Counted from the first letter of the stretch, positions 34,406 through 43,982 are shown. The stretch: 64,000 bases of DNA from CAWELS01 sp964468205 (GCA_964468205.1 CAYXVG010000007.1:101192-165191), one strand, 5' to 3'. Notes: generated by a model not told the origin, from the sequence alone. Made by a program: numbers and translations.

Positions 34406-35656
34406 ATGAGTCGACGGGTGGTAATAACCGGCATTGGGGCGGTGAGTCCGAACGGTATCGGCCGCGAAAACTTCTGGAAGGCGACAAAGAACGGTGTCAG
34501 TGGCGTGAAACGCATCACGCGCTTTGACGCTTCCGGCTATCCGGTTCAAATCGCCGGCGAGGTGACTGATTTCCGCGAAGAGGACTATATCTCGCCCAAG
34601 GACAAGCCCCATGTCTCCCGCTCAGCGCCGTTGGCAATCGCCGCCGCACAAGAAGCGTTGGAAGACGCCGCACTGGAGCCTTCCAAAATGAAACACGACG
34701 AACTCCGAGGGATCGGAGTGCTGCTCGGTAGCGGAGGGGGAAGCCAGGAATTCACCGAGGAGCAGTACCGGCTTTACTACGCCGGGCTCCAGAGGCAATG
34801 CAGCGTCTACGTTATTCCTACCTCGACCATCGGAACGCTGGCTAGTGAAATCTCCATGCGCTTTGGCTTCCGCGGGCTCAGCCATGTAGTTTCCACAGGT
34901 TGCACCTCGTCTACCGATGCCATCGGTTACGCTTATAAACATGTGCAAACGGGGATGATCGACACGGTGATCGCCGGCGGCGTTGACGCGCCGATTGCTC
35001 CGTTGATCGTACGTGGTTTTCTGTTGATGCGCATTCTCTCACGCTCTTGGAACAGCGAGCCGGAACGGGGATCCCGCCCATTCTCGCGCGACCGCGATGG
35101 TTTCGTCATCGCCGAAGGGAGCTGGTTCCTCGTCCTTGAGGACTACGAGAAGGCAAAGGCGCGCGGCGCAAGAATCTATGCTGAAATCGCAGGTTATGGT
35201 TCCACCTGCGAAGCCTTCCACCGGGTGCGGCTGGAGGAATGCGGCGAGGAACCGGCGCGCGCGATGACAATGGCGATGGGGGAAGCGGGGATCGGACCGG
35301 GAAACGTCGATTACGTGAGCTATCACGGGACATCCACGGAGCTGAACGACAGGATCGAAACCCGTGCCATGAAGATCGCTTTTGGCGACCGGGCTTATAA
35401 GGTCCCCGGCTCTTCATTAAAGAGCCTCATCGGCCACCCACAGGGCGCATGTGGCGCTGCCGGCTTGTCAGCCACACTGCTTGGAATGCGAGACGGCGTC
35501 GCCCATCCGACCCTGAATGTCGAAGTAGCGGATCCGGAATGCGATCTGGATTACATTCCTCATGAAGCTCGCAAATTGGACATCGAATATGCCGTGTCCA
35601 ACTGCATCGCCTTCGGCAGCAAGAACTCGGCGCTGGTGATTCGTAAGATCGATTGA
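34406..35656 (+). CDS. beta-ketoacyl-ACP synthase II-like enzyme
   Basis: The 416-residue thiolase-fold enzyme has the catalytic triad Cys in STGCTSSTDAIGYA (about residue 170), His in YHGTSTELND (about 310) and His in LIGHPQGACGA (about 345). It condenses malonyl-ACP with an acyl primer. No acpP, fabG or fabD lies nearby, so it is not in the usual fab cluster and may serve a specialised lipid or polyketide. No Shine-Dalgarno is at normal distance. It converges on the kinase gene of the polysaccharide operon. Confidence 0.88.
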   Translation: MSRRVVITGIGAVSPNGIGRENFWKATKNGVSGVKRITRFDASGYPVQIAGEVTDFREEDYISPKDKPHVSRSAPLAIAAAQEALEDAALEPSKMKHDELRGIGVLLGSGGGSQEFTEEQYRLYYAGLQRQCSVYVIPTSTIGTLASEISMRFGFRGLSHVVSTGCTSSTDAIGYAYKHVQTGMIDTVIAGGVDAPIAPLIVRGFLLMRILSRSWNSEPERGSRPFSRDRDGFVIAEGSWFLVLEDYEKAKARGARIYAEIAGYGSTCEAFHRVRLEECGEEPARAMTMAMGEAGIGPGNVDYVSYHGTSTELNDRIETRAMKIAFGDRAYKVPGSSLKSLIGHPQGACGAAGLSATLLGMRDGVAHPTLNVEVADPECDLDYIPHEARKLDIEYAVSNCIAFGSKNSALVIRKID

Positions 35657-35740
35657 ATCGCGAACCGTGGTACGCCCAGAGCCCCGACAAGGATAGGCGG
35701 GCTTGAAACTCCGGAGCGGTCAACTCCGTCTACGCCGCCG

Positions 35741-36613
35741 TCATTCCTCTTCTTCTTCGTCCTCGGCCTCGGACTTGTAGTAGTACGAGTGATAGTAAGA
35801 GTACTTGCTGTAAAGTTCGCCCCGTCGCGCACCGTTCACGACAATTCCGAGTACATTGTTTTCACACAACGATTGCATGGCCCGGGTGACGGAATCGATA
35901 GTAGTGGAGCCGATACGCACCACAATCAGGGTTCCGTGAGAGAGAGTGGACAGCAGATTCGCGTCCGCGGCGAATAGCAATGGCGGAGTATCCAGAATCA
36001 CCCAGTTGAAGATCTTCGGGAGTTGCGCGAGCAGTCGTCTTGCCACCGCGAGGTTGAGGAGCTCCAGTGGATTCATCACCGGCTCGCCCGCAGGCATTAT
36101 ATAGAGGTCCAACCCATCGATCTTCTTGATGATCTCGTGGAGTTCCACCTTACCCTGCAGAAAATCGGTGATGCCCGGCGCCCGATCGACTCCGAAGAAG
36201 GAGTGGATGATCGGGCGGCGGAAATCGAAGTCGGCGAGCATGGTCGGATTATCCGCAAGTTGCGCCTCCGAGATCGCGAAATTCGCCGCCGTGAATGACT
36301 TGCCTTCGGCCGGAGACGGTGAAGTGACCACGACCGAGTGGATGGGTTGCAGCGTCTGGAGATGGTTCACCCGAGTTCGCAACGTCCGAAATTCCTCGAC
36401 CGGTCCACTACTGCCCCGCTCTCCATCGAGACGAAGCAAATGGGAATCGGGAAGCGGATTAAACGGGATTGTAACTACCTTCTCAAGCAGATCATCCGGG
36501 ACGGTTGGAGCCGCAACAGTCGCTCCCCCGCCGGTCGCCGCCACCCGCGCCACTTCTGGAGCGGGGAGTCCCGACGGCTCGGCTTTTCTCAACGCATCGT
36601 GAACACGACTCAT
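35741..36613 (-). CDS. BY-kinase (CpsD/CapB-type tyrosine autokinase) of polysaccharide operon
   Basis: The 290-residue protein is a P-loop ATPase with Walker A PSPAEGKSFTAAN (Ala where PGEGKS is usual), Walker A' ADFDFRRP and Walker B WVILDTPPLL. The C-terminus has seven tyrosines in 13 residues (YSKYSYYHSYYYK) followed by an acidic EDEEEEE tail; the tyrosine cluster is the autophosphorylation site in this family. It is separate from its membrane activator, which is the adjacent Wzz-like protein, as in the Firmicute split arrangement. The kinase controls chain length or export of exopolysaccharide. AGGAG precedes the start. Confidence 0.88.
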   Translation of the reverse strand: MSRVHDALRKAEPSGLPAPEVARVAATGGGATVAAPTVPDDLLEKVVTIPFNPLPDSHLLRLDGERGSSGPVEEFRTLRTRVNHLQTLQPIHSVVVTSPSPAEGKSFTAANFAISEAQLADNPTMLADFDFRRPIIHSFFGVDRAPGITDFLQGKVELHEIIKKIDGLDLYIMPAGEPVMNPLELLNLAVARRLLAQLPKIFNWVILDTPPLLFAADANLLSTLSHGTLIVVRIGSTTIDSVTRAMQSLCENNVLGIVVNGARRGELYSKYSYYHSYYYKSEAEDEEEEE

Positions 36614-36642
36614 GGCTTTTTTTGCTCCTCAACTGCGAAATC

Positions 36643-38358
36643 CTACACCTTCGTTGCGTAGTAGTAATAGATGGAGCCGGCCATCGCCGCGATCGCGAAG
36701 GCACAAGCTGCCGTCCATCCGAGCCATGCCATCCGGCGGCGGCGCATTACAACCAAGTCATTCTCCAGCAGGGGGACGCTTCCCATGATAGTGAGTTGCG
36801 TGTAGGCCCGGACGTCCTTCAAGGTCTTCAACGAAGTGTCCTTCACCTCCCGCAAGAACACGAATAGCCCGCCGAATCCGATTCCCAGCACAACTCCCAT
36901 AATCACCATGATGGAGCGAACGGGTTTTGCCGGCCGCTCGGGCAGGGAAGCCGGATCGAGCAGTTCGAGCGTTTCACCCTGCTTCCGGTTTTCGAGGTCC
37001 GTCGCGATCTGAGATTGCGCCATCTTCTGGTTCAAGTCTTCATACCGCTGTTTCTTCATCTCCAAATCGCGTACCAGGGTTGCATACTCCTGTTCACCGA
37101 TCGGCGCCTTCTCGAGTCTTGCCTGAACCACCTCGATTCGCTGGTTGGTTGAGTTGATCGCACCAAGGACGTTTTCTATTTCCAGGTCGTGCGCCCGGAG
37201 CTGAATCTGCTTGTTTTGAATCTCCGCATACGCCTGTCGCACCTCTTCGGCTTGTTGCGGGGTCAGCGCCGGGCCGGCGGGCGCCGGCGGGCCGGCGGAA
37301 TCGGCGCCGGCCTCTTCCCGCGCTGTCGATCGCTCCTCGACGAGGTCCGCTTTTTCTTTTCTCAGGAGTTCGATCTGCGCTTCATAGCGGCGAACATCCG
37401 GGTGATTGGGAGTATATTGTTCAAGCAGCGAGGCCAATTGGCGCTCGGCGTTGCGAATCGCCTGGTCAAACCGCGCCACCGCGGGGTCCCCGGCCTCGAC
37501 GCTTTCACCACCGGCGGATCGAGGGGCACTCGTGATGGCGCTGATCCGGTCACGTAGCAACTGTATCTCCGAATTCAGCACCAGCTTCTCTTGGTTTAGC
37601 CGGTTTAAAGTGCCGTTGAGCGAGGTCAGCCTCGTCTCCAATGAGGCGATTTGCTGGACGTTCGACGTCCAATGTCCGGGCAACTGGCCGGCGTTCTTGA
37701 TCCGGAACGCAGTCACCTTGTTCTCGATTTCGTCGAGTTCGTTCTTCGCACCGGTCCACTGGTCACGAAGGAACTGCGTGGTAATCGCCGACTGGTTTGC
37801 CCGCTCGCGCGTATTCTCGTTGATGAACCGGCTCACCAGATCCTGGACAACCTTCTGCGCCAGGTAGCGATTCTCATAGGCGAACGTGATCTGGAACGCC
37901 GTCATACGGCTGCCCCTTCCGGCCTCGATATTGCGTACGTTGCCGATCACGATGTCCTTCCGCATCTGCTCGATGACATCTTCCAAAGGCACAGACTGCC
38001 GCCTGCGCGTGTAGAGCCCGTACGTTTCGATAATGCTGGTGAGCGTTCCGCGGCTAAGAACTGTCTGTCCCATCGCTGCAATGCGTTGCGACATCTGCAT
38101 CGTGACGTTTGTCGGCACAAAAGAGGCCGGCACCTGCGGAGGCACGACGCGGATCACCGCCTGAGATATATACGTATCCGGCCAAAGGAATGCCGTAACC
38201 ACGGCGATGACCAACCCGGCCAGCGTCGGCCCGGCAATCCAGGACTTGTTACGGCGAACAATGTCCAGAATGTCTTCGGGGTCTAACTGCCGCCGCGTCA
38301 CCCTCAGGGGATCCCTGACCCCCGAGCCGTTGTCTCGATCTCCCTGGATCGGCTGCAT
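36643..38358 (-). CDS. Wzz/GumC-type polysaccharide co-polymerase
   Basis: The protein has 571 residues from ATG at 38358 (AGGAGAG seven bases upstream). Transmembrane segments lie near residues 40-60 and 485-505, with a third hydrophobic stretch near the C-terminus. Between them is a long periplasmic region with two coiled coils (about residues 190-280 and 330-430). The GNVR-type motif region LPERPAKPVRSIMVIMG precedes the second membrane segment. It sets exopolysaccharide chain length and activates the BY-kinase encoded 29 bases downstream. Confidence 0.88.
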   Translation of the reverse strand: MQPIQGDRDNGSGVRDPLRVTRRQLDPEDILDIVRRNKSWIAGPTLAGLVIAVVTAFLWPDTYISQAVIRVVPPQVPASFVPTNVTMQMSQRIAAMGQTVLSRGTLTSIIETYGLYTRRRQSVPLEDVIEQMRKDIVIGNVRNIEAGRGSRMTAFQITFAYENRYLAQKVVQDLVSRFINENTRERANQSAITTQFLRDQWTGAKNELDEIENKVTAFRIKNAGQLPGHWTSNVQQIASLETRLTSLNGTLNRLNQEKLVLNSEIQLLRDRISAITSAPRSAGGESVEAGDPAVARFDQAIRNAERQLASLLEQYTPNHPDVRRYEAQIELLRKEKADLVEERSTAREEAGADSAGPPAPAGPALTPQQAEEVRQAYAEIQNKQIQLRAHDLEIENVLGAINSTNQRIEVVQARLEKAPIGEQEYATLVRDLEMKKQRYEDLNQKMAQSQIATDLENRKQGETLELLDPASLPERPAKPVRSIMVIMGVVLGIGFGGLFVFLREVKDTSLKTLKDVRAYTQLTIMGSVPLLENDLVVMRRRRMAWLGWTAACAFAIAAMAGSIYYYYATKV

Positions 38359-38408
38359 ACGATCTCTCCTACTCTGAAGGCCTCCTGCATTCACCGCAGC
38401 CCGCCGGA

Positions 38409-39062
38409 CTACGGCACGATGATATGATCACCGTTCTCGAGGTAGACATTCTGGTCGAGGTTCTTGCCCTTCGTGACCTCGTTGTAGTTGAATTTCAGGC
38501 GGTCATTCCCTCTCATGATGATGATCTTTTTCCGGTTGGCCCAATCGCGGAATCCTCCCGCGCTACTAAGCGCTTCCAGCACCGTTGTGGGGACCACCAG
38601 GGGAAACGCTCCGGTCCGGTTCACCTGACCGGTGATGTAGTACTTCTTGCTGCGAATCGCAATCACCGACACCATCACTTCCGGCCGGGTGAGAAATTCC
38701 GACAGCTTCTCTGTCACTTCCTCTTTAAGCTGGAACGGAGTTCTACCCGTGGCCTGGACCTCGCCAATAAGTGGCAGCGTGATCTTCCCGTCCGGACGAA
38801 CAGCCACGTTGGCGGAGACATCCGGCTCCTTCCAAACGCTGATGGCAAGTTGATCCTCCGGTCCAATCTTGTAGGCATTCGGATCGACCGGTGCGGCCAT
38901 TGGTCTCGAACCCGAAGGATCCATCAATTCCCGCGGGTCGATGGGAGCGATTCCCCCTTCTGGATCTTCTTCGGATGATTCCTGGGAAACGGCGCCGCCG
39001 GCAAGCAGACTCAAAACCAACATCAGCCGGATGACAACCGGCATGACGGGAAGCTGTTTCAT
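38409..39062 (-). CDS. polysaccharide export protein (Wza-like, SLBB domain)
   Basis: The 217-residue protein has a signal peptide (to GGAVSQ), a poly-export domain (YKIGPEDQLAISVWKEPDVS to EVMVSVIAIRSKKYYI) and an SLBB domain (YITGQVNRTGAFPL). The signal has no lipobox cysteine, so unlike Wza it may not be lipid-anchored. GAGGTG precedes the ATG. It should form the outer-membrane export channel with the Wzz-like protein whose gene starts 50 bases downstream; the three genes form one operon. Confidence 0.9.
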   Translation of the reverse strand: MKQLPVMPVVIRLMLVLSLLAGGAVSQESSEEDPEGGIAPIDPRELMDPSGSRPMAAPVDPNAYKIGPEDQLAISVWKEPDVSANVAVRPDGKITLPLIGEVQATGRTPFQLKEEVTEKLSEFLTRPEVMVSVIAIRSKKYYITGQVNRTGAFPLVVPTTVLEALSSAGGFRDWANRKKIIIMRGNDRLKFNYNEVTKGKNLDQNVYLENGDHIIVP

Positions 39063-39329
39063 TGCACCTCTTTATCCAAACTGAAGCTCATCAGGCGCCA
39101 GTATGGGTACCCGCGCCTACTATTCGCATCGGTCACGTTACACTATTGTACCTTACCAAAGTGTGGGCGCCGGCCCCAACCAGCCATCGAACCGACGGGT
39201 GGGTTCCAGAACTTGTTCCCTTGTTTTCAGGTAGATACCTGGAGAACGCGTGCCCATCCCCGACTCTCTCCGGCGAGCAGGCAAGCATAGCGCCGCTCTT
39301 TGTGGCATTCTGAAAACCCGGAGGACCAA

Positions 39330-39740
39330 ATGAGCTACTTCCTCGCCAAGAGCGACCCCGCGGGTTACTCCCTCGATGACCTCGAAAAGGACGGCCGTAC
39401 CACATGGGACGGCGTGAGGAATGCGCAAGCCGTGCACGTGATTCAGCGGATGCGGCCCGGCGATAAGATCTTCATTTACCACAGTGGCGGCGCCTCGGCG
39501 ATCGTGGGGCTAGCAAAGGTAGTCAGCGAGCCTGAAGAAGACCCCGTGGCGCCGAAATCATGGGTCGTTGACTTCGAGTTTCTGACTCGGCTCGAACCGC
39601 CCACCACACTGCGCGAAATCAAGGAATCCGGCCAGTATGAGGACTGGGCTCTTGTCCGCCAGTCCCGGCTCTCCGTGATGGACGCGCCACAGAAATTCGT
39701 CACTTGGATGAAGAAGCGCTACCGGGGAAAAGGCGTCTAG
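39330..39740 (+). CDS. EVE-domain protein
   Basis: The protein has 136 residues from ATG at 39330 with GGAGG upstream. It is a single EVE (PUA-like) domain: MSYFLAKSDPAGYSLDDL, TTWDGVRNAQA, MRPGDKIFIYHSGG and the final FVTWMKKRYRGK. EVE domains bind modified bases in DNA or RNA (thymocyte nuclear protein 1 family). No restriction gene is adjacent, so a housekeeping nucleic-acid role is more likely than defence. Its last four bases overlap the convergent maf gene. Confidence 0.9.
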   Translation: MSYFLAKSDPAGYSLDDLEKDGRTTWDGVRNAQAVHVIQRMRPGDKIFIYHSGGASAIVGLAKVVSEPEEDPVAPKSWVVDFEFLTRLEPPTTLREIKESGQYEDWALVRQSRLSVMDAPQKFVTWMKKRYRGKGV

Positions 39741-40309
39741 TCCTCCTCGCGCCCGATCCTTTTTAAGCATTCAAAGACGCGCGCCACCGGCAGTCCCACT
39801 ACGTTGAAGTAGCATCCCTCCACCCGGTCAATGAACTTCGATGCCAGTCCCTGAATTGCGTACCCTCCGGCCTTGTCCATTGGCTCACCGGAGGCGACGT
39901 ACCCGGCGATCTCGTGCGGTGACAGCGTGATGAACCGCACCGCGGTACTCTCCGTTCCGACAATCTGGCGTCTGGCCCACCGCAGGCAATACCCGGTTAT
40001 CACTGTGTGCGTCCGCCCCGACAGGAGTGCCAGCATGCGGGCGGCCTCCGTGGCGTCCGCCGGTTTTTCGAGGATGTGCTCGTCAAGGGTCACCACGGTG
40101 TCGGCGGCAAGGATTACAGCCTCGGTTCCGTCCTCGACCGCCTCCGCCTTGGCCCGGGCCAGCCGCCTGACATAGACGTCCGCCGCCTCGCCTGGCAGCA
40201 ACTCCTCCGGGATGTTCGCAGCCCTGACGCGGAAAGGGATTCCGGCCGCCGCGAGGATCTCTTTGCGCCGCGGAGACCCGGACGCAAGAATAAGCGGGTC
40301 GCGCAACAT
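39737..40309 (-). CDS. Maf-family nucleotide pyrophosphatase
   Basis: This 190-residue enzyme has the Maf signature LASGSPRRKEILAAAG at the start, the LAADTVV motif with catalytic Asp near residue 69 and KPADATEA. Maf proteins hydrolyse dTTP/UTP or modified nucleoside triphosphates to monophosphates and influence septum formation. It starts two bases after the stop of the TerB-like gene and is probably co-transcribed. Confidence 0.92.
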   Translation of the reverse strand: MLRDPLILASGSPRRKEILAAAGIPFRVRAANIPEELLPGEAADVYVRRLARAKAEAVEDGTEAVILAADTVVTLDEHILEKPADATEAARMLALLSGRTHTVITGYCLRWARRQIVGTESTAVRFITLSPHEIAGYVASGEPMDKAGGYAIQGLASKFIDRVEGCYFNVVGLPVARVFECLKRIGREED

Positions 40310-40311
40310 CT

Positions 40312-40881
40312 TCAGTTTCCTGGCCGTTCGCCCGAAGGCGGAGCCGCTCCCCTGGGGAGATCCCGCAGCACCGCGAGCTGATCGCGGTACTTCATCCGTA
40401 CGCTGATATAGTCGCGATGCTCGAGCAACAATTCCTTGGAGATCTGGCGGATTTCGTTGTCCTCGACGTTCGTAATGGTGCCCTCCGCCGCCGAGACGGC
40501 AAACAGGCAGTCCAGGAGCCGCAGCTTCGTTTCCTTGTCTGCGATACGGCCGAACTCCCGGGTCACGACAAAATTGTCGGTACCGCCGAACACCAGATTG
40601 CGGGTCTTGGCGGCATGAACCACCACCACCGCCTGATCCTCCGGCAAGCCACCGACCGCTTGCACAATGCGCTCCATCTCGCTTGTCTCGGCGTGAGAAA
40701 TCTCGAGGTCGGCGTTCGCCACCCGGCTCATGATGTATGCGAACTTCGCGACGAAACGGGCCTTATCCGGTGGTAGATGCTCGAGTTCTTTCGTAATCTG
40801 CCGGACCGCGTCGGTCTGCGCTGCATGCTGCGCCTTCTCCGAAGCCACTCCCTCGAGGCCGAGGAATCTGAGAATCGACAT
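40312..40881 (-). CDS. TerB-like protein
   Basis: The 189-residue protein is largely alpha-helical with a TerB-type domain: acidic helix motifs VANADLEISHAETSEMERIV and VSAAEGTITNVEDNEIRQIS, each like an EF-hand-like acidic turn. TerB proteins are cytoplasmic and may sense metal or membrane stress; single copies outside ter clusters are common and uncharacterised. The Maf gene follows directly. The divergent DciA gene starts 109 bases away. Confidence 0.75.
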   Translation of the reverse strand: MSILRFLGLEGVASEKAQHAAQTDAVRQITKELEHLPPDKARFVAKFAYIMSRVANADLEISHAETSEMERIVQAVGGLPEDQAVVVVHAAKTRNLVFGGTDNFVVTREFGRIADKETKLRLLDCLFAVSAAEGTITNVEDNEIRQISKELLLEHRDYISVRMKYRDQLAVLRDLPRGAAPPSGERPGN

Positions 40882-40990
40882 CTACTTCATCATCCAACAG
40901 TGTCGCGTGACGACACAAATGGATGAACCCGCCGCCGTGCCCGGCGCGGCGTGTACGCCGCCGGACGCGTGCTAAAATAGCGTATCCGAA

Positions 40991-41407
40991 ATGGAGAGCG
41001 CCGGGAGACTCATCGCAAAATGGAAGAAGTCGCGCGATTGCGTCTCCCCGGAAGTGCTCGCCCGCGCGGCTTGGAGCCGGGCTGCCGGCAAGAAGATTTC
41101 GGCCCACGCCACCGGCTTGAAGCTGGTGCGGAAACACCTGGTGGTTCAGGTAGAAGATGAGGTGTGGCGGCGGCAACTCTTCGCCCTCCGGCCTCATATC
41201 CTGCGCAATCTGAGCGAGGCTCTGGGGGAAGGGGTCGTCGAGAGCCTGGAATTCCGGCTAGCCCCTCCGAAAATAGGACCGGCAAGGGAAGAGAGGTCCC
41301 AGCGGATACCAGTCACGAGGCAGGATGTGGCGGCCGACGAGGCTGACCGGATCGCCGACCCGGTACTCCGCGCAATCTACAGAAAATCGCGCAACAAGGC
41401 GTCCTAG
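40991..41407 (+). CDS. DciA-like (DUF721) protein
   Basis: This 138-residue protein has the DUF721 fold: WSRAAGKKISAHA followed by LVVQVEDEVWRRQLFALRPHILRNL. DciA loads or recruits the replicative helicase DnaB in most bacteria lacking DnaC. The last third is basic and probably disordered. The gatC start follows directly after its stop, so dciA, gatC and gatA form one transcript. Confidence 0.82.
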   Translation: MESAGRLIAKWKKSRDCVSPEVLARAAWSRAAGKKISAHATGLKLVRKHLVVQVEDEVWRRQLFALRPHILRNLSEALGEGVVESLEFRLAPPKIGPAREERSQRIPVTRQDVAADEADRIADPVLRAIYRKSRNKAS

Positions 41408-41707
41408 ATGAAGATCGAGGAAAAAGAAGTACGGTACGTGGCCAGTTTGGCAAACCTGCATCTATCCGACGAGGAAATCGGGCGGATGACTCATCAGTTG
41501 AGCGACATTCTCGCGCACATGGACAAACTCAATGAGCTGGACACGGAGAACGTGGAACCGATGACTCAGGTTCTCTACGACGCCCGCGAGACAGACACGC
41601 TTCGCGAGGACGAGCCGGGACCCACCCTTTCCCATGACGCAGCTCTCGAAAATGCGCCCGTAAAAGGGGCTGGATACTTCAAGGTGCCGAGAGTCATAGA
41701 GCGCTAG
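41408..41707 (+). CDS. gatC: Asp-tRNA(Asn)/Glu-tRNA(Gln) amidotransferase subunit C
   Basis: The 99-residue protein shows the GatC pattern KEVRYVASLANLHLSDEEI, then LSDILAHMDKLNELDTENVEPM and the C-terminal LREDEPGPTLSHD and GYFKVPRVI. It wraps around GatA and stabilises the GatCAB complex that amidates misacylated tRNA. Its start immediately follows the dciA-like stop. gatB is not in the window. Confidence 0.96.
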   Translation: MKIEEKEVRYVASLANLHLSDEEIGRMTHQLSDILAHMDKLNELDTENVEPMTQVLYDARETDTLREDEPGPTLSHDAALENAPVKGAGYFKVPRVIER

Positions 41708-41722
41708 GCTTCGGAACCCATC

Positions 41723-43159
41723 ATGAATATAAGCAGGTTGACCATCGACGAGATCAAGACCGGCCTGGCCGCCCGGGAGTATTCGGCGGTCGAGCTTGCC
41801 CGGCAGGCCCTCGCCTTCGCCGAAGCCGAAAACCCGAAAACGAACGCCTACCTGCGCTTCTGCCCGGAACGAGCTCTGCGAGCAGCCGAGAAGACCGATG
41901 AAAAGCTCGCAAGCGGCGAAGACCCCGGCCCGCTAGGCGGCGTTCCCGTCGTGGTGAAGGACGTGATTCTGACCCGGGGCGTCCGCACCACGTGCGCATC
42001 CAAGCTGCTTGAAAATTTCATTCCTCCGTATGACGCCACGGCCGTGAAACGGCTGGAAGCCGCTGGCGCGGTAATTCTCGGCAAGGCAAATTGCGATGAG
42101 TTCGCCATGGGCTCCTCGAATGAAAACTCGGCCTTTGGCCCGGTGCGCAACCCGGTGGACCCGGAGCGCGTGCCCGGTGGATCGAGCGGCGGCTCGGCGG
42201 CGGCGGTTGCCCAGGGCACGGCAGTGGCGGCGATCGGTTCCGATACCGGCGGCTCTATCCGCCAGCCCGCCTCTTTCTGTGGGGTGGTGGGTGTGACTCC
42301 CACCTATGGCCGCGTTTCGCGCTATGGCTTGGTTGCCTTCGCCAGCTCGCTCGACCATATAGGACCGCTGGCGCGCAACGTCCGCGACAGCGCCCGCTTG
42401 CTTGGCGCCATCGCCGGGCGCGATCCCATGGACGCCACGTCCGCCTTCGCGCCGGTCCCGAATTATCTGGCCAGCCTTGACGGGAAGCTGGACGGCGTCC
42501 GCATCGGGCTCCCAAAGGAGTATTTCGCCGGCCTCGGCCCGGAAACTGGTGACGTGATTGAAAGTGGCGTCAACACGCTCAGGAAACTTGGCTGCGATAT
42601 CAAGGAAGTGAGCCTGCCAGCCACCAGCTCTGCGGTGGCCTGTTACTACATTATCTGCACCGCTGAAGCGAGTTCCAACCTGGCACGATTTGACGGGGTA
42701 CGATACACTACCCGGTCGGCGAATCCGGAATCCTTAATCGACATGTACCGCACTACGCGCGGCGAAGGCTTCGGCGCCGAGTGCAAGCGCCGGATCATGC
42801 TCGGGACCTATGTGCTGAGCGCCGGTTACTACGATGCCTACTATTTGAAGGCGCAAAAAGTCCGCTCTTTGATCGCCGGCGACTTTCAGAGGGCCTTCGA
42901 GCAAGTGGACGCGATCGTCACCCCTGTTTCACCGTTCCCCGCTTTCAAACTAGGCGAGAAAACGGAAGACCCGCTTGACATGTACCTCTCCGATATCTAC
43001 ACGATCACGGGGTCTCTGGCCGGCATTCCGTGCCTGAGCATCCCCTGCGGGACCACCCCGGGCGGTCTCCCCGTGGGAATGCAAATCCTCACAAACCACT
43101 TCGACGAACCGGGGATGTTCCGCATCGCCGGCGCCTTCGAAGGCGCGCGGCCCGCCTAA
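41723..43159 (+). CDS. gatA: Asp-tRNA(Asn)/Glu-tRNA(Gln) amidotransferase subunit A
   Basis: This 478-residue amidase-signature enzyme has the catalytic Lys in PVVVKDVI (about residue 79), the cis-Ser in GGSSGGSAAAVA (about 155) and the nucleophile Ser in GSDTGGSIRQPASF (about 178). It releases ammonia from glutamine for tRNA amidation. The gene lies 15 bases after gatC. Confidence 0.97.
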   Translation: MNISRLTIDEIKTGLAAREYSAVELARQALAFAEAENPKTNAYLRFCPERALRAAEKTDEKLASGEDPGPLGGVPVVVKDVILTRGVRTTCASKLLENFIPPYDATAVKRLEAAGAVILGKANCDEFAMGSSNENSAFGPVRNPVDPERVPGGSSGGSAAAVAQGTAVAAIGSDTGGSIRQPASFCGVVGVTPTYGRVSRYGLVAFASSLDHIGPLARNVRDSARLLGAIAGRDPMDATSAFAPVPNYLASLDGKLDGVRIGLPKEYFAGLGPETGDVIESGVNTLRKLGCDIKEVSLPATSSAVACYYIICTAEASSNLARFDGVRYTTRSANPESLIDMYRTTRGEGFGAECKRRIMLGTYVLSAGYYDAYYLKAQKVRSLIAGDFQRAFEQVDAIVTPVSPFPAFKLGEKTEDPLDMYLSDIYTITGSLAGIPCLSIPCGTTPGGLPVGMQILTNHFDEPGMFRIAGAFEGARPA

Positions 43160-43294
43160 CCCGTTCGGCAGGCAGACGCCCGACCGGCGCTTTCGCCCGC
43201 CAAAGCGGTAGAAACCCGCGACCGAATCGCCCCAATCCTCATCCATAAAGGGAGTCATCATTCAGTTTCGATCACACGAAGGAGGGAAACAAGA

Positions 43295-43906
43295 ATGCCG
43301 TTTTCACTGCCAGATCTGCCCTACGCACATGACGCGCTGGAGCCCAGCATCGACAAACAAACCATGGAGATCCATCACGGAAAGCACCACAATGCTTACG
43401 TGACCAAACTCAACGAAGCTATCGAGAAGGCCCCCGAACTGTCGGGCGCATCGCTGGAGGAGTTGCTCGCCGACGGCTGCGCCAAGGTCCCCGAGTCCAT
43501 CCGCACCGCTGTCCGCAATAATGGTGGCGGTCACATCAACCACAGCCTGTTCTGGCAGGTGATGGGTCCCAAGGGCGGCGGAACCCCGTCCGGAGCCCTG
43601 GCCGAAGCCATTAATAGCGTATTTTCGAGTTTCGACAACTTCAAGGAGAAGTTCTCCACGGCCGGCGCCACCCGCTTCGGTTCAGGCTGGGCTTGGCTTG
43701 CGCTCGCCGGCGGCAAGCTCGAGGTCTATTCCACGCCGAACCAGGACGCTCCGGTCATGCAGGGCGACATTCCCCTGCTCGGCCTCGACGTCTGGGAGCA
43801 TGCCTACTACCTCAAGTACCAGAACCGGCGCCCCGAATATATATCCGCCTGGTGGAACGTCGTGAACTGGGCCGAGGTGGAAAAGCGCTTCAACGAAAGC
43901 AAGTAG
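43295..43906 (+). CDS. Fe/Mn superoxide dismutase
   Basis: The 203-residue enzyme has no signal peptide. Metal ligands are His in MEIHHGKHH (about residue 28), His in HINHSLFW (about 83), and Asp and His in the signature [11 protein letters not shown] (about 165). [10 protein letters not shown] suggests the Mn or cambialistic type rather than Fe. It disproportionates superoxide in the cytoplasm. GAAGGAGGG precedes the ATG and a hairpin terminator follows. Confidence 0.96.
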   Translation: MPFSLPDLPYAHDALEPSIDKQTMEIHHGKHHNAYVTKLNEAIEKAPELSGASLEELLADGCAKVPESIRTAVRNNGGGHINHSLFWQVMGPKGGGTPSGALAEAINSVFSSFDNFKEKFSTAGATRFGSGWAWLALAGGKLEVYSTPNQDAPVMQGDIPLLGLDVWEHAYYLKYQNRRPEYISAWWNVVNWAEVEKRFNESK

Positions 43907-43929
43907 CTGGCGCTGCGCAGAAATCACCC

Positions 43930-43959
43930 AAGGCGGTTTCCGATTAGCGGGACCGCCTT
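43930..43959. terminator. bidirectional hairpin terminator
   Basis: AAGGCGGT (43930-43937) pairs with ACCGCCTT (43952-43959) around a 14-base loop, with T's after the stem on the plus strand. It lies between the convergent superoxide dismutase and amidase genes. Confidence 0.65.
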
Positions 43960-43982
43960 TACTGTGTCCGCTTTCAACTGCA

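Noticed and set aside
39737..39740. EVE gene as part of a defence island
   Set aside because: Neighbours are Maf, TerB-like, DciA and gat genes; no restriction, toxin or CRISPR gene is present.
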